From the NCBI GenBank assembly GCA_022432975.1, contig CM039508.1, positions 49,131,646-49,195,645 of the forward strand: a DNA stretch of 64,000 bases. Reading direction: 5' to 3'. Positions within the stretch are counted from its first letter, which is position 1; each line of letters starts with the position of its first letter. The position numbers and the translations under genes are program-made. Source of the DNA: Begonia masoniana (taxonomy: Eukaryota > Streptophyta > Magnoliopsida > Cucurbitales > Begoniaceae). Below the pieces are notes generated by a model, which was not told the origin of the DNA, searched no databases, and was given only the letters and a program-made list of their open reading frames with translations. Of this stretch, positions 13,617 to 23,930 are shown piece by piece.

Positions 13617-14734
13617 AAATCCAACATCGAAGTTGTACAGTTTGGGCTACTAGAGAGATTGTTTGCTATGACGCTTCAGCCAAGTTTACTTGATCAAATT
13701 AATGATAAACAACGTGGAGATGCCTATATTTGCAAAGTAAAGAGTGATTTGGAAGCGGGAAAAGTTTCTGAATTTTCTGTATCTGATGGTGGGATTATTC
13801 AGTTCAAAAATAAATGGTGTATACCAGATGATGCTGAATTAAAGAGGGCTATATTGGAGGAAGCACACTCAACCCCTTACTCGGTACATCCTGGGTCAAC
13901 CAAACTGTATCGAGATTTAAAACAACATTATTGGTGGCGTGGATTGAAAGTGGATGTAGCTAAATTTATCGAGAAATGTCTCACTTGTCAGCAAGTCAAA
14001 GCGGAGCATCAACGACCTGCTGGTACATTGCAACCACTTATGGTGGCTCAGTGGAAGTGTGAGCATATCACTATGGATTTTGTGATGGGACTTCCTAAGA
14101 CAGTTAAGGGTCACGACTCTATTTGGGTTATAGTTGATCGATTGACCAAGTCGGTTCATTTTCTCCCAGTAAGGACCACATACACTATAGATCAGTATGC
14201 TCGGCTTTATATTCAAGAGATTATCAGGTTACATGGTACGCCTGTCTCTATCGTGTCTGATCGATATACGCGTTTTACCTCTAAATTCTGGAAGAGTATG
14301 CAGAAAGCTATGGGTACTCAGTTGAACTTCAGTACAACTTTTCACCCTCAGACAGATGGACAATCAGAAATAACGATTCAGACCCTTGAGGATATGTTAA
14401 GAGCATGTGCTATTGATTTCCAAGGAAATTGGAGTAAAAACCTACCATTGGTGGGGTTTGCCTACAATAACAATTATCAAGCTTCGATCGGAATGGCACC
14501 TTATGAAGCTTTATATGGTAGAAAATGCAGATCTCCAGTGCATTGGGACGAAGTGGGTGAAGGAGTACTTGTTGGGCAAGATATTTTGAGGCAAACCGCT
14601 GAAATCGTTACATTAATCCGGAAAAGAATTCTTACGGCCCAGAGTAGACAGAAAAATTATGCCGATAAAAGAAAAAGAAATGAGAAGGATCTATCCTGAA
14701 CTTTTCGGGTAAGTATTTAAATTTCGAGGACGAA
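13617..14734 (+). pseudogene. Ty3/gypsy integrase, C-terminus deleted
   Basis: The H-H-C-C zinc domain is visible (HSTPYSVHPGSTK to CLTCQQ, about 13864-13992). The catalytic core has Asp in TMDFVMG and SDRYTRF and the QSE...LEDMLRA region. After NYADKRKR (about 14655-14680) the frame jumps straight to a sequence that, one frame over, reads the usual polyprotein end MRRIYPELFG plus stop. The integrase C-terminal domain and any chromodomain are therefore missing by an internal deletion. A polypurine tract precedes the 3' LTR at 14757. Confidence 0.88.
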
Positions 14735-14756
14735 ATTTCTTTTAAGGTAGGTAGAT

Positions 14757-16217
14757 TGTAACACTCTAAAAATATCACACCAATGTTTTGACAAATTCAA
14801 TTGGGATAGGAGGACAAACCAACACAAATATTTATACCTACCTAATTCAGCTACCAACATTTAAGGAAATGTTGGGATATTTCTCTTTAAATCGTTGATC
14901 GGTGAGGAAGAAAAACTTCACCAACCAACGCATTCATTCTGAAATCAGAGAGCAAAGAAACTTATCTCGTCGGAAAACCCAACCCGATCTCCGACAACCA
15001 TGAACAACGCCGACCTTTGGCCGAACGTCCTCCGACGAAAATCCTCTCGGCCGAGCTCCTTTTCGCAAACGGCAAAAACTCCTCTCTCGGCCGAACACCC
15101 CTTCGATGAAACTTCTCCCTCGGCCGATCATTTCTCCGGCGAAAAGCTCTCTCCCGATCCCTCACCCTATCGGCCTCGCTCTCGCTCTCCATCGCTCTCT
15201 CTCTTTCTCTCTGTTCTCTGGTGCGTGAGGAAGAAGGAGGAATAGTTGGTTCAGAAATTTAATTCTGAACCAAACTATTAGAATAAACTATTTTTTTAAG
15301 GACTGAACCAACCCAACCCAAAAAAAAACCGAACCAGACCAGACCGTCCAAACCGAACCGGACTGGTACTATTCACACCCGACCCAGTACTGTTCATTCG
15401 ACCCAAACCGAACCGGTACTGTTCACTGACCCGAACTGGACCCGAACCAAATGCCACCGAATTAAACCGGACCGATCGAATATTTAACCGGTAAGAAATT
15501 TCTACCTAAATTGTTGTGAAATTTATTTATTAAAGTGGAAAAAAATAATATTATGAATTTTATTTAGGAAGAAAAATTCCTGGAGGTTGTCAAAATCGAA
15601 GCCAGAAATGGCTAAGTCTTAAAAGAAAAAGTAAAAGTAAAAGAGGGCGAAGCCAGAGATGACTAAGTCTTAAAAGAAGGTTGACTTTCAACCAGTCTGT
15701 AACTGTTAACAGGATTCGGTAAAAGTAAAAGTAAAAGTTTTGCAACTTGCACGTATTTCCACTTACTGAGATTTCTCATAGTTTTTAACTTATGATGTAG
15801 GTGAATTTTTGTCTGATGAAGAAATAGCTGCTATTGAGAACCCTCCAGTGGCAAGCGAGCATACAGATGAAGAAAATATTGTGGAATTCGAAGAAAAAGA
15901 TTTAAATTAAGTATGCTTAAATTTTCAAACGATATTAATGTTTTATTTTAGTTTAAAACTTTAATTATTATGTTGAACTTTATTATTATTTAAAGTTTTA
16001 TAAATTGTGTTAATTATGCAATGGTTGCAAGATTTTGATAAATCAATGGTTTCAAGATTTTGACAAATTTACAAAGCTTCCGTGAAATTAAAGTTTTCAA
16101 TTAATATTTAAATTTTTAATTTATGATTTATCGCTCGATTTCAAATCGATTTGGGAAAAATTCTAGGGTTTCAAAAATTAGGGTTTCAAATTGGGGATTT
16201 TAATTTGGGGTGTTACA
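14757..16217 (+). repeat. 3' LTR of the Ty3/gypsy element
   Basis: 1,461 bp, tgtaacac...ttaca, followed by target copy agagg. It includes palindromic tcggccga words (15040-15125), an accgaacc-rich stretch (15300-15485) and a conserved downstream block around 15795-15910 that resembles the minus strand of the solo LTRs. A short frame at 15000-15245 is low-complexity and not treated as a gene. Confidence 0.92.
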
Positions 16218-16891
16218 AGAGGGTCCTACACTTAATCAAACGAAAAGAAAAAAATCAGAAGTTTGGAATCATTTTACGAAGATTGAAAGTTCTAATAATA
16301 GCAATTCTAGAGCAAAATGTAACCATTGTTCACAGTCATATACATGTCAAGCATCGAAGAATGAGACATCAAACTTGAAAAAACACATTCTTAATTGCAA
16401 CAAATTAGACTTTAAGCTATCAGAATATGGGAGGGGAAATGAATGTAACTTGTTTTATAGTCTTGCACAACTTGTCGATAACTGCTTGCAAAGATGATTA
16501 TTGTTGATGAATTACATTTGAAATTTGTTGAAGGTGAGGGTTACATACTCGCAATATGTTCAACCTAAGTTTTCCATACCTTCTAGAACTACCATTACAC
16601 AAGATATTTTAGGTATTTATGAGAAATAAAAATTGAAATTGAAATTGAAAGGTTATTTTAAAAAGACATCTCAGCGAGTATGCTTGACTACAGATACATG
16701 GACTTCTGTTTAAAATTTGAATTACATGGTATTAACTGATTATTACATTGATAGTGATTGGATCTTGTGTAAGAGAATTATCAATTTATGTTTGATTTCA
16801 AATCATAAAGGCGAAACAACTGGTAGAAAAGTAGAAAAATGCTTGTTTCAATGAGGAATTGAACATATTTTGACGATTACAGTTGACAATG

Positions 16892-18289
16892 TGTAACGAC
16901 CCCTTATCCCAGCAAGATATTGTCCGCTCTGGGGATTGGGCCGCAGCCCAATATCCTCCCCTCACGGCTTTGTTTGGCGAGAACTTCCTGGAAGGTCACC
17001 CAACCTGAAATTGCTCTCGCCGAAGCACTTTTAACTTCGGAGTTCTTATGGGATCCGTTGCCAATCGTGCTCCAAAACGCGTCTTGCTATATTGGGAGGG
17101 TCTCTTTACATATGTTTCATTTCCACATACTTCTCCAAGCGATGTGGGATTGTGACGACCCCCTTTTCTACGACCGAACCCTCCGGCCCAAGTCCAACCC
17201 GGGGTTCGCGGAGTTTTAACCCAACACGTCACCCTCCGGCCCAAGTCCCACTCGGGATTCGCGAAGCACTAGGTGGTTCCTCCTCATACGTGTCCATTCG
17301 GGTCATCACAATCAACCCCCCTCGGGAGCCCAACGTCCTCGTTGGCCACATTTCTGGTTGGGTACAAGCTCTGATACCATTTGTAACGACCCCTTATCCC
17401 AGCAAGATATTGTCCGCTCTGGGGATTGGGCCGCAGCCCAATATCCTCCCCTCACGGCTTTGTTTGGCGAGAACTTCCCGGAAGGTCACCCAACCTGAAA
17501 TTGCTCTCGCCGAAGCACTTTTAACTTCGCAGTTCTTATGCGATCCGTTGCCAATCGTGCTCCAAAACGCGTCTTGCTATATTGGGAGGGTCTCTTTACA
17601 TATGTTTCATTTCCACATACTTCTCCAAGCGATGTGGGATTGTGACGACCCCCTTTTCTACGACCGAACCCTCCGGCCCAAGTCCAACCCGGGGTTCGCA
17701 GAGTTTTAACCCAGCACGTCACCCTCCGGCCCAAGTCCCACTCGGGATTCGCGAAGCACTAGGTGGTTCCTCCTCATACGTGTCCATTCGGGTCATCACA
17801 ATCACCCCCCTCGGGAGCCCAACGTCCTCGTTGGCCACATTTCCGGTTGGGTACAAGCTCTGATACCATTTGTAACGACCCCTTATCCCAGCAAGATATT
17901 GTCCGCTCTGGGGATTGGGCCGCAGCCCAATATCCTCCCCTCACGGCTTTGTTTGGCGAGAACTTCCCGGAAGGTCACCCAACCTGAAATTGCTCTCGCC
18001 GAAGCACTTTTAACTTCGCAGTTCTTATGCGATCCGTTGCCAATCGTGCTCCAAAACGCGTCTTGCTATATTGGGAGGGTCTCTTTACATATGTTTCATT
18101 TCCACATACTTCTCCAAGCGATGTGGGATTGTGACGACCCCCTTTTCTACGACCGAACCCTCCGGCCCAAGTCCAACCCGGGATTCGCGGAGTTTTAACC
18201 CAGCACGTCACCCTCCGGCCTAAGTCCCACTCGGGATTCGCGGAGCACTAGGTGGTTCCTCCTCATACGTGTCCATTCGGGTCATCACA
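16892..18289 (-). mobile_element. Cassandra TRIM array: three LTRs, two internal domains
   Basis: LTRs of 419 bp each are at 16892-17310, 17382-17800 and 17871-18289. Internal domains of only 71 and 70 bp separate them. On the minus strand each internal domain starts with a primer-binding site tggtatcagagc (plus-strand 17368-17379 and 17857-17868) and ends with a G-rich polypurine tract. Perfect 5-bp target copies caatg lie at 16887-16891 and 18290-18294. The LTRs contain a 5S-rRNA-like promoter region, the hallmark of Cassandra. No protein is encoded; the apparent open frames are LTR translations. Confidence 0.94.
16978..17080 (-). promoter_or_regulatory. 5S-rRNA-like Pol III promoter in Cassandra LTR (repeated)
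   Basis: The minus strand reads gaagttaaaagtgcttcggc, then gagag and gggtgaccttcc, then ggaagtt. These align with the A box, intermediate element and C box of plant 5S rRNA. The same block recurs near 17468-17570 and 17957-18059 in this array and three times in the array at 35489-36753. It is not a true 5S gene: the ends and many stem positions diverge. Confidence 0.85.
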
Positions 18290-19412
18290 CAATGCTTCTT
18301 CGAATGATGTTGCAATTTCGTATTTGATCAAAACTATTAAAAAATAGAATGAGTTAGTTTTGAATGGGGAACACATGCATGTGCGTTGTTTTGCACATAT
18401 TTTGAATTTGATTGTGTGTGATGGTTTAAAAAATCATCAATAGTCTATTGCAAGAGTTCATAGAGTTGTGAAATATGTTCGATCTTCCCCTGCAAGACTA
18501 CAATAATTTAGAAATTGTGTTGAAAATGTAAAGATCAACTGCAAAAGTAATGTTTGTCTTGATGTACCTACTAGATGAAATTCTACACATTTGATGTTAG
18601 AAAGCACTGAAAAGTATGAAAGAGCTTTTGCAAAGTTAAGTGAAATTGATAGTCATAATTTTCTTGATTTGGGCGGGGAAAGCGAAAGACCACCCACAAT
18701 AGAAGACTGTGCTAATATTAGAGAGCTTATCAAGTTTTTGAATATCTTTTATGATACAACTGTTGCCGTTTCGGCCTCCTCACATGTCACCTCGAATATT
18801 TATATTAGTGAAGCGTGTAATTTGAAAATGGTTATCCATGAGCACTCTGGGTATGATAATGTATTGATGAGGAGAATGACTATTGACATGCAAAGAAAAT
18901 TTGACAAATATTGGGGGAGTTGTGATAAGTTCAATATGTTAATGTATGTGATAACTGTACTAGATCCTAGATGTAAAATAGAGTTTTTGAAACATTGTCT
19001 CACCATGTTGTTTGATAGAGAGAAGACAAATGATTTATTGAGACAAGTAGAAATTGTAATAGAAAGATTATATCTCTATTATAAATTTGATTTGAGTACA
19101 AAAATTTCAGAAGTCAATTCTAGTATAATGATTGGAACGACTTCTACCGTGATGAGACAAAGTAGTAGTGTGACCCACAATAAGATGTATGAGATATTTT
19201 GTAATCGTCATAATGAGCATGACGATTCAACTAATAAAATTGAAGTTCATCAATATTTATCTGAAAGACTATAAAGGTTTTCTGATAAAAGTGATATTCT
19301 GGCATGGTGGAAAGTGAATTCCTTGAAATTTTCACTATTGAGTAAAATGGCAAGAGATGTATTAGTTATCTCCATTTCAACAGTTACTTCGGAGTTAGCT
19401 TTTAATAGGGGA

Positions 19413-22308
19413 TGTAATGACCCTAACACTGTACCCTTAATTTTCCGTATTATTTTTTTTATCTTTGTAAACTTCGTAACGTATGAGCAGAATTTAAATC
19501 GTAGACTGAATTGTTATAACCGTTCGAAAACTATTTTTAAAACCATTTAAACAAAACTTAAAACAATTGTAACAATTAAAAACTATCGGCCAACGTTTGG
19601 AGGGCAAAAGGGGTAACTACCCATAAAAATATCATGGCCGATCGATCGGCCATACCAAAAATAAGGGGGGCGATCGATCGCCACACTCTTTGGATTTTCC
19701 AGAGAGTGCCGATCATTTTTGCCGAGCGATCGCCACCTTAGGCGATCGTTCGGCAACCTCCCTGGAATCCAAATTCCAGGGAGTTTGCCTCCCTTTTTTT
19801 CTTCATCCCCTGCACAATTTCACTTCCACATTTTCCTCTAAAACTTCAACATATCCTACGTACTGAAAACCCTTTCAAAATCATCAACTCATAAACCAAC
19901 GACCATCCCCTCGACCCACATTCAAAACATAATAAAATCTTGTGAAAACGAACTGCGTGGAACTATTTAAAAATCAAACAAAACCCTACAAAATTCAACA
20001 ATCCAGCAGTTCATCAAACGACAGTTTTAACAAAACATTTTATAAAACATCAATCCATTATCCAGATCTAAACAACCTAAAATGTATCTAACTATACAAT
20101 TAACCTATCTCCTCCACCGTTAGCTCAAAATAACCCAAACACCCTCAAAACTCTTACTTACTTCCCCACGGGTCAAAATGCGCACCGACTGCTCAGCACA
20201 CTTCCACGGGCCATCTTTCTTCAACTGCTCATTCTTCTGGTGGAGGGATCTCGTCCTCACCTATATCAAGATCACCTGCACCATAGAAATAAACTGAGAG
20301 CTTAAGGCTTAGTAAGTCTACGTGAATGCAAGTGAATGCTATGTATGCGGTTCGTAAAACATGCATCCTACCTTTTCGCTATTCATTTCATTTCATTACA
20401 TATACGTCACCGGGGCCTCACTCTCAGTAGATAGAAGCGGCACATCCGACGATTGGATAGCCCCTCGTATCTACCTGGGGGAAAAACATGCTCCCCTAGC
20501 AGCCATGTCTGAACCACCGCCACCGACGTGACCAGATTACATACATTCATACATTTTCGTTATCTTTTTCCTTTTCATGAAAACATGCATAGAAATTCCT
20601 TTTTTGTACTTTTCAGAAATATGATGCGTGAACATGTGCAAAGCTATAAACATAATCAAAGCATAAACAAACAATGAACTTAAACATACTACACTTAACT
20701 AAAACTAACTACCCAACCTATTCGCCCAACACAACCTACATTCTTCAATTTCCTCGAACAACATAAAATCTTCTGGTGTAGGCTAATCGGCCAAACAAGT
20801 CGGGAAGACTTACCTCGCGTCCGTTGCAATGCTAGCTCCGTCCACGAGCGTGGTTCACCTAAGGCAATTCACAACAATTATCATTAAAATATGTTTGAAC
20901 CGTTAACGTTCAAATTAATGAAATCCTTAACTAAAGAAGTTTCCTAAAATTCTAATTTAACTAATCGAGGCATTTTATCGAACAATTTACGCTCGATACC
21001 TCAAACCACCATTAACGAGTTTTTCCAAAAATCTCGAAAATTCATCAAACCCTAACATTCGTCCTAAATCACTTAATTTCGTCCAACAACGCTCCATACG
21101 TTCAATACATTCATAAATTCAGTAAACCTATCGAGTTCAAATCTTAAATCACACTTTTAACGAAACCCTAAACGAAACCCTAATCGTTAAGCGACCCGAA
21201 AACTACGAATAAACTTCCCAAAATTGTAGAACGTTACCTAGAATGTCGTTTGGAGGAGAAAACACGAATAAAAAGAGTCGATCGAAGGAAGAACGATCAT
21301 CGGAATGGAGAACGCCGTGAGGAAAGCTTCGTCAACCCTAAACGAAACCCTAAACGAAACCCTAAACGAAACCCTAAACGAAACCCTAAACGAAACCCTA
21401 AACGAAACCCTAAACGAAACCCTAAACGAAACCCTAAACGAAACCCTAAACGAAACCCTAAACGAAACCCTAAACGAAACCCTAAACGAAACCCTAAACG
21501 AAACCCTAAACGAAACCCTAAACGAAACCCTAAACGAAACCCTAAACGAAACCCTAAACGAAACCCTAAACGAAACCCTAAACGAAACCCTAAACGAAAC
21601 CCTAAACGAAACCCTAAACGAAACCCTAAACGAAACCCTAAACGAAACCCTAAACGAAACCCTAAACGAAACCCTAAACGAAACCCTAAACGAAACCCTA
21701 AACGAAACCCTAAACGAAACCCTAAACGAAACCCTAAACGAAACCCTAAACGAAACCCTAAACGAAACCCTAAACGAAACCCTAAACGAAACCCTAAACG
21801 AAACCCTAAACGAAACCCTAAACGAAACCCTAACTGAGAGCCTCGCCAGAGAGAAGGAGAGGAATCGTGAAAATGAGGGAGAAAAGAGAAATATGTGACT
21901 TTTATTAAAATTTCACTTGACAAATTACCATTTTGCCTTTCCGTTGATTTTCTATTTGTTTCGTCCTTTGTTTCGTTAATTGTCTAACGATTCGGTTTCT
22001 CCAAACTTCCTTATTTCGCCAATAAATCCAACTTATTACTAGGGTTCTATTAAAACTGTCTGTTTGCAATTCGGACCTCGTTTACTATTTTTACCACAAC
22101 GTCCTTTATATTACGAGAAACGTAATTATCGTAAAATTAGCGTTAAACTCCTAAAATTCCCAAAAATCCTCATATTTTTCCTAAAATACATATTAATTAT
22201 TAGGATTCCAACAAAGTTTTCTGTTCGTAAAACGGGTTTGATTTGACACATTTACAAAAAATGTCATTTATATTAAAATATTAATTTTTCGTAAAACCGG
22301 GTATTACA
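19413..22308 (-). mobile_element. Solo LTR, 2,896 bp, gypsy-type family
   Basis: Starts tgtaatgaccc and ends gggtattaca. It is flanked by gggga (19408-19412) and gggaa (22309-22313), a 5-bp target duplication with one change. Taking out the insert plus one target copy restores the transposase frame. It shares many landmarks with 30937-33420 (ccccacgggtca, cggccaa...aacttacctcg, gtccacgagcg), so both belong to one family. Minus orientation is inferred from a gcaggtga...gaggacga block that matches the plus-strand LTR at 15795. There is no internal coding region, hence solo LTR. Confidence 0.88.
21335..21833. repeat. 12-bp tandem array containing the telomere-like CCCTAAA
   Basis: About 41.6 perfect copies of accctaaacgaa (499 bp) lie inside the solo LTR. 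Each unit contains cctaaac, matching the plant telomere repeat CCCTAAA over seven bases. A two-unit seed occurs at about 21160-21185 in the same LTR. The sister LTR (near 32760-32790) has only one related word, so this is a lineage-specific expansion. Open frames across it are artefacts. Confidence 0.96.
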
Positions 22309-22979
22309 GGGAAGGACGTGTACTCGATTGATTTCGTAATTCTTTGTCCCCAAAGATTATCGAGAAGCTTATTTGCACTCAAAGTTGGATTCGGACGGCA
22401 AACCATAAATCTACCAACAGTAATTATTCAGTGTCTGATATTGACAAGGATGAACAAGGTCTGTACTGTTTTACATCTTTATTTTCTTTTCGTTTCATAT
22501 TTCTAATTCATTTTACCTAATTGGTTTATCAACTACATTTTGCAGATTTCACATCAACTAATGGAAATGAAGATATTTTTCCAATATTGGTTGAATAGTT
22601 GAAGGCTTGAAGCGAATATTATTCAGCATTTTTTGGTTTTTCTTTTTTTGATAACGGATAATATTACTCACTCGATGTTTCGGTTTGTTTTTATATTTTG
22701 CTATATTCAATCATTTTATTATGATATTATGAGATATTGACAAAACTATATATTTATTTTTTGGGTATATTTTTTTGGAGTATATATAATATATTTTATA
22801 TTATTTTAAATATTTTAACATATTTTGAAGAACCAGAACCGAACCGAAACTTTTGGTTCGGATCCAATCAGTTTCCCGACCGGTTTCGAATTCCAAATTT
22901 GAAACTGAACTGTGGTCGATTTGGTTTGGTTTTTCTCTAAAACCGAACCGAACTGCAAGTTGTCCACGCCTATTGGGAG

Positions 22980-23922
22980 TAGGGGTGGGCACAGTCCAGT
23001 TCCGAGCCTAGACCGAAGTTTCTGGAATTTTTTCTCGAAACCCGAAACTGGTCCTGGGAGGAACCAGGACCGGACTGGGACCGAACCAAAAATTTCAGTC
23101 CGGTCGTGGTCCGGTCTCAGTTCCTTCTTTCAACACTTTTTTTAAAAAAAAAATGGGTGGGAAACGACATAACAACTAGTAAAATCGAAAACTCAAATTC
23201 AGCAAGTCGAAGAAAAAACGACAGAACAACAACTAAAATGCAAACGACCGCAACTAATCCAACTAACAAGGAGATTTATCAGTAAAACAATCCACAAAAA
23301 CTCAGTGAAAAGAACGAAGTCCAAAGAAATCAAAACAGATCCAAACTAGAAGAAACGAAAGGCAAAAATCAGTGAAAAGAAATTTCAAAACAAGGTAGAA
23401 CAATTCAAAATGAATAAGAAACGACGAGATCTAAGAGAAGTGTTACCTGAAATGGAGGCAAACTCTGTTGATCGGCGAGCACGAGGACAGAGCCATGCAC
23501 CGAGGACAGACGAGGCGAGCAAGCGAGCGCGAGGTCAGTGATGAGAAGTGACTGTCGGACTAGGGTCTGGCCGTCTCGGAAAAGCAGGAGCAGTGGAGCT
23601 GGAGCAGAGCACCGAGGAGGAGGGATCGATTTGCGAAGTATCGCCCTGATGCCCTATCGGGTAAAGGCGTAAAAAGCTCTCGCCTCTCAGTCTTCACTGA
23701 AGACTGAATTTTCTTCAGCAAAATGAAAATAAGCCCTAACTTCGGTTCGATCCCGATTTTTCAGGATTTTGGGAAGAGAACCGCGGACCGGACCGAAATT
23801 AGCGGGAGACTTCACGGGAGGATTGAAACCGGACCGAGACCGAAACCTTTGGGACCGAAACTAGACCAAAATCGATAGATCAGTCTGGTTCTCAATTCTC
23901 GAGCCGGTTCTGCCCACCTCTA
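22980..23922. mobile_element. Short non-autonomous hAT, 943 bp
   Basis: Ends are taggggtgggca and tgcccacctcta. A perfect 8-bp target duplication attgggag is present (22972-22979 and 23923-23930). Both ends are packed with ccggaccg/accgaacc words; the middle is unrelated to any transposase. It inserted exactly at the right target copy of the large hAT. Confidence 0.93.
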
Positions 23923-23930
23923 ATTGGGAG

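Larger units (their letters stand above)
10275..16217 (+). mobile_element. Ty3/gypsy LTR retrotransposon with aberrant 5' LTR
   Basis: Flanked by perfect 5-bp target copies agagg (10270-10274 and 16218-16222). The 3' LTR is 14757-16217 (1,461 bp, tgtaacac...gtgttaca). The 5' LTR is reduced to a 140-bp palindrome (10275-10414). A primer-binding site tggtatcaaagc (10418-10429, initiator-Met tRNA type) follows. The element inserted into the first codons of the hAT transposase. Internal coding is gag-PR-RT-RH-IN in the gypsy order, with one frameshift, one stop and a 3' deletion. It cannot encode its own full polyprotein. Confidence 0.95.
10244..22598 (+). pseudogene. hAT transposase, interrupted (RICESLEEPER-like)
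   Basis: Would catalyse cut-and-paste transposition. Four blocks remain: 10244-10274 (start, Met-Met-Glu-Asn), 16223-16891, 18295-19412 and 22314-22598, the last with a GT-AG intron near 22460-22545. Each break coincides with a retroelement insertion, and the codons rejoin in frame when the insert plus one target copy is ignored. Block 2 starts with a BED zinc finger (Cx2C near 16318-16329, then Hx4C near 16384-16401). Block 2/3 crosses the TVDNASSNDV motif. Block 3 holds the hAT-like RNase-H/DUF4413 region, and blocks 3-4 hold the C-terminal dimerisation domain (SKMARDVL, then GRVLD and SPKIIEKLICTQSW). Besides the insertions there are independent frameshifts near 16490-16640 and a stop in block 4 (22329), so it is dead. 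Confidence 0.9.
9276..22972 (+). mobile_element. Autonomous-type hAT element (about 13.7 kb with nested insertions)
   Basis: The left terminus is taggggtgttcaaaaaccg and the right terminus is gtccacgccta, whose reverse complement begins taggcgtg. The outer sequence on either side is one continuous unit in copy A, proving insertion. The target duplication is tatgggag on the left against attgggag on the right, an imperfect match. It encodes a BED-finger/hAT transposase (RICESLEEPER-like) broken by three nested retroelements. Removing the nested insertions leaves roughly 6.5 kb, including an 0.97-kb leader rich in accgaacc words. Confidence 0.85.

Noticed and set aside
16978..17080. Genuine 5S rRNA gene
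   Set aside because: Only the internal promoter region is similar; the ends diverge and the block sits inside an LTR with target duplications.
16920..18211. A family of 78-205-codon repeated proteins
   Set aside because: These are translations of Cassandra LTRs; Cassandra encodes no protein, and the same frames recur with each LTR.
16892..18289. CRISPR-like direct repeats with spacers
   Set aside because: Repeat units are 419-bp LTRs with 70-bp internal domains in a plant genome; LTR, primer site and target duplication explain everything.
21250..21923. Repeat proteins of about 200 residues with 4-residue periods on both strands
   Set aside because: A perfect 12-bp repeat is open in every frame that lacks a stop in one unit; these are artefacts of the array in a solo LTR.
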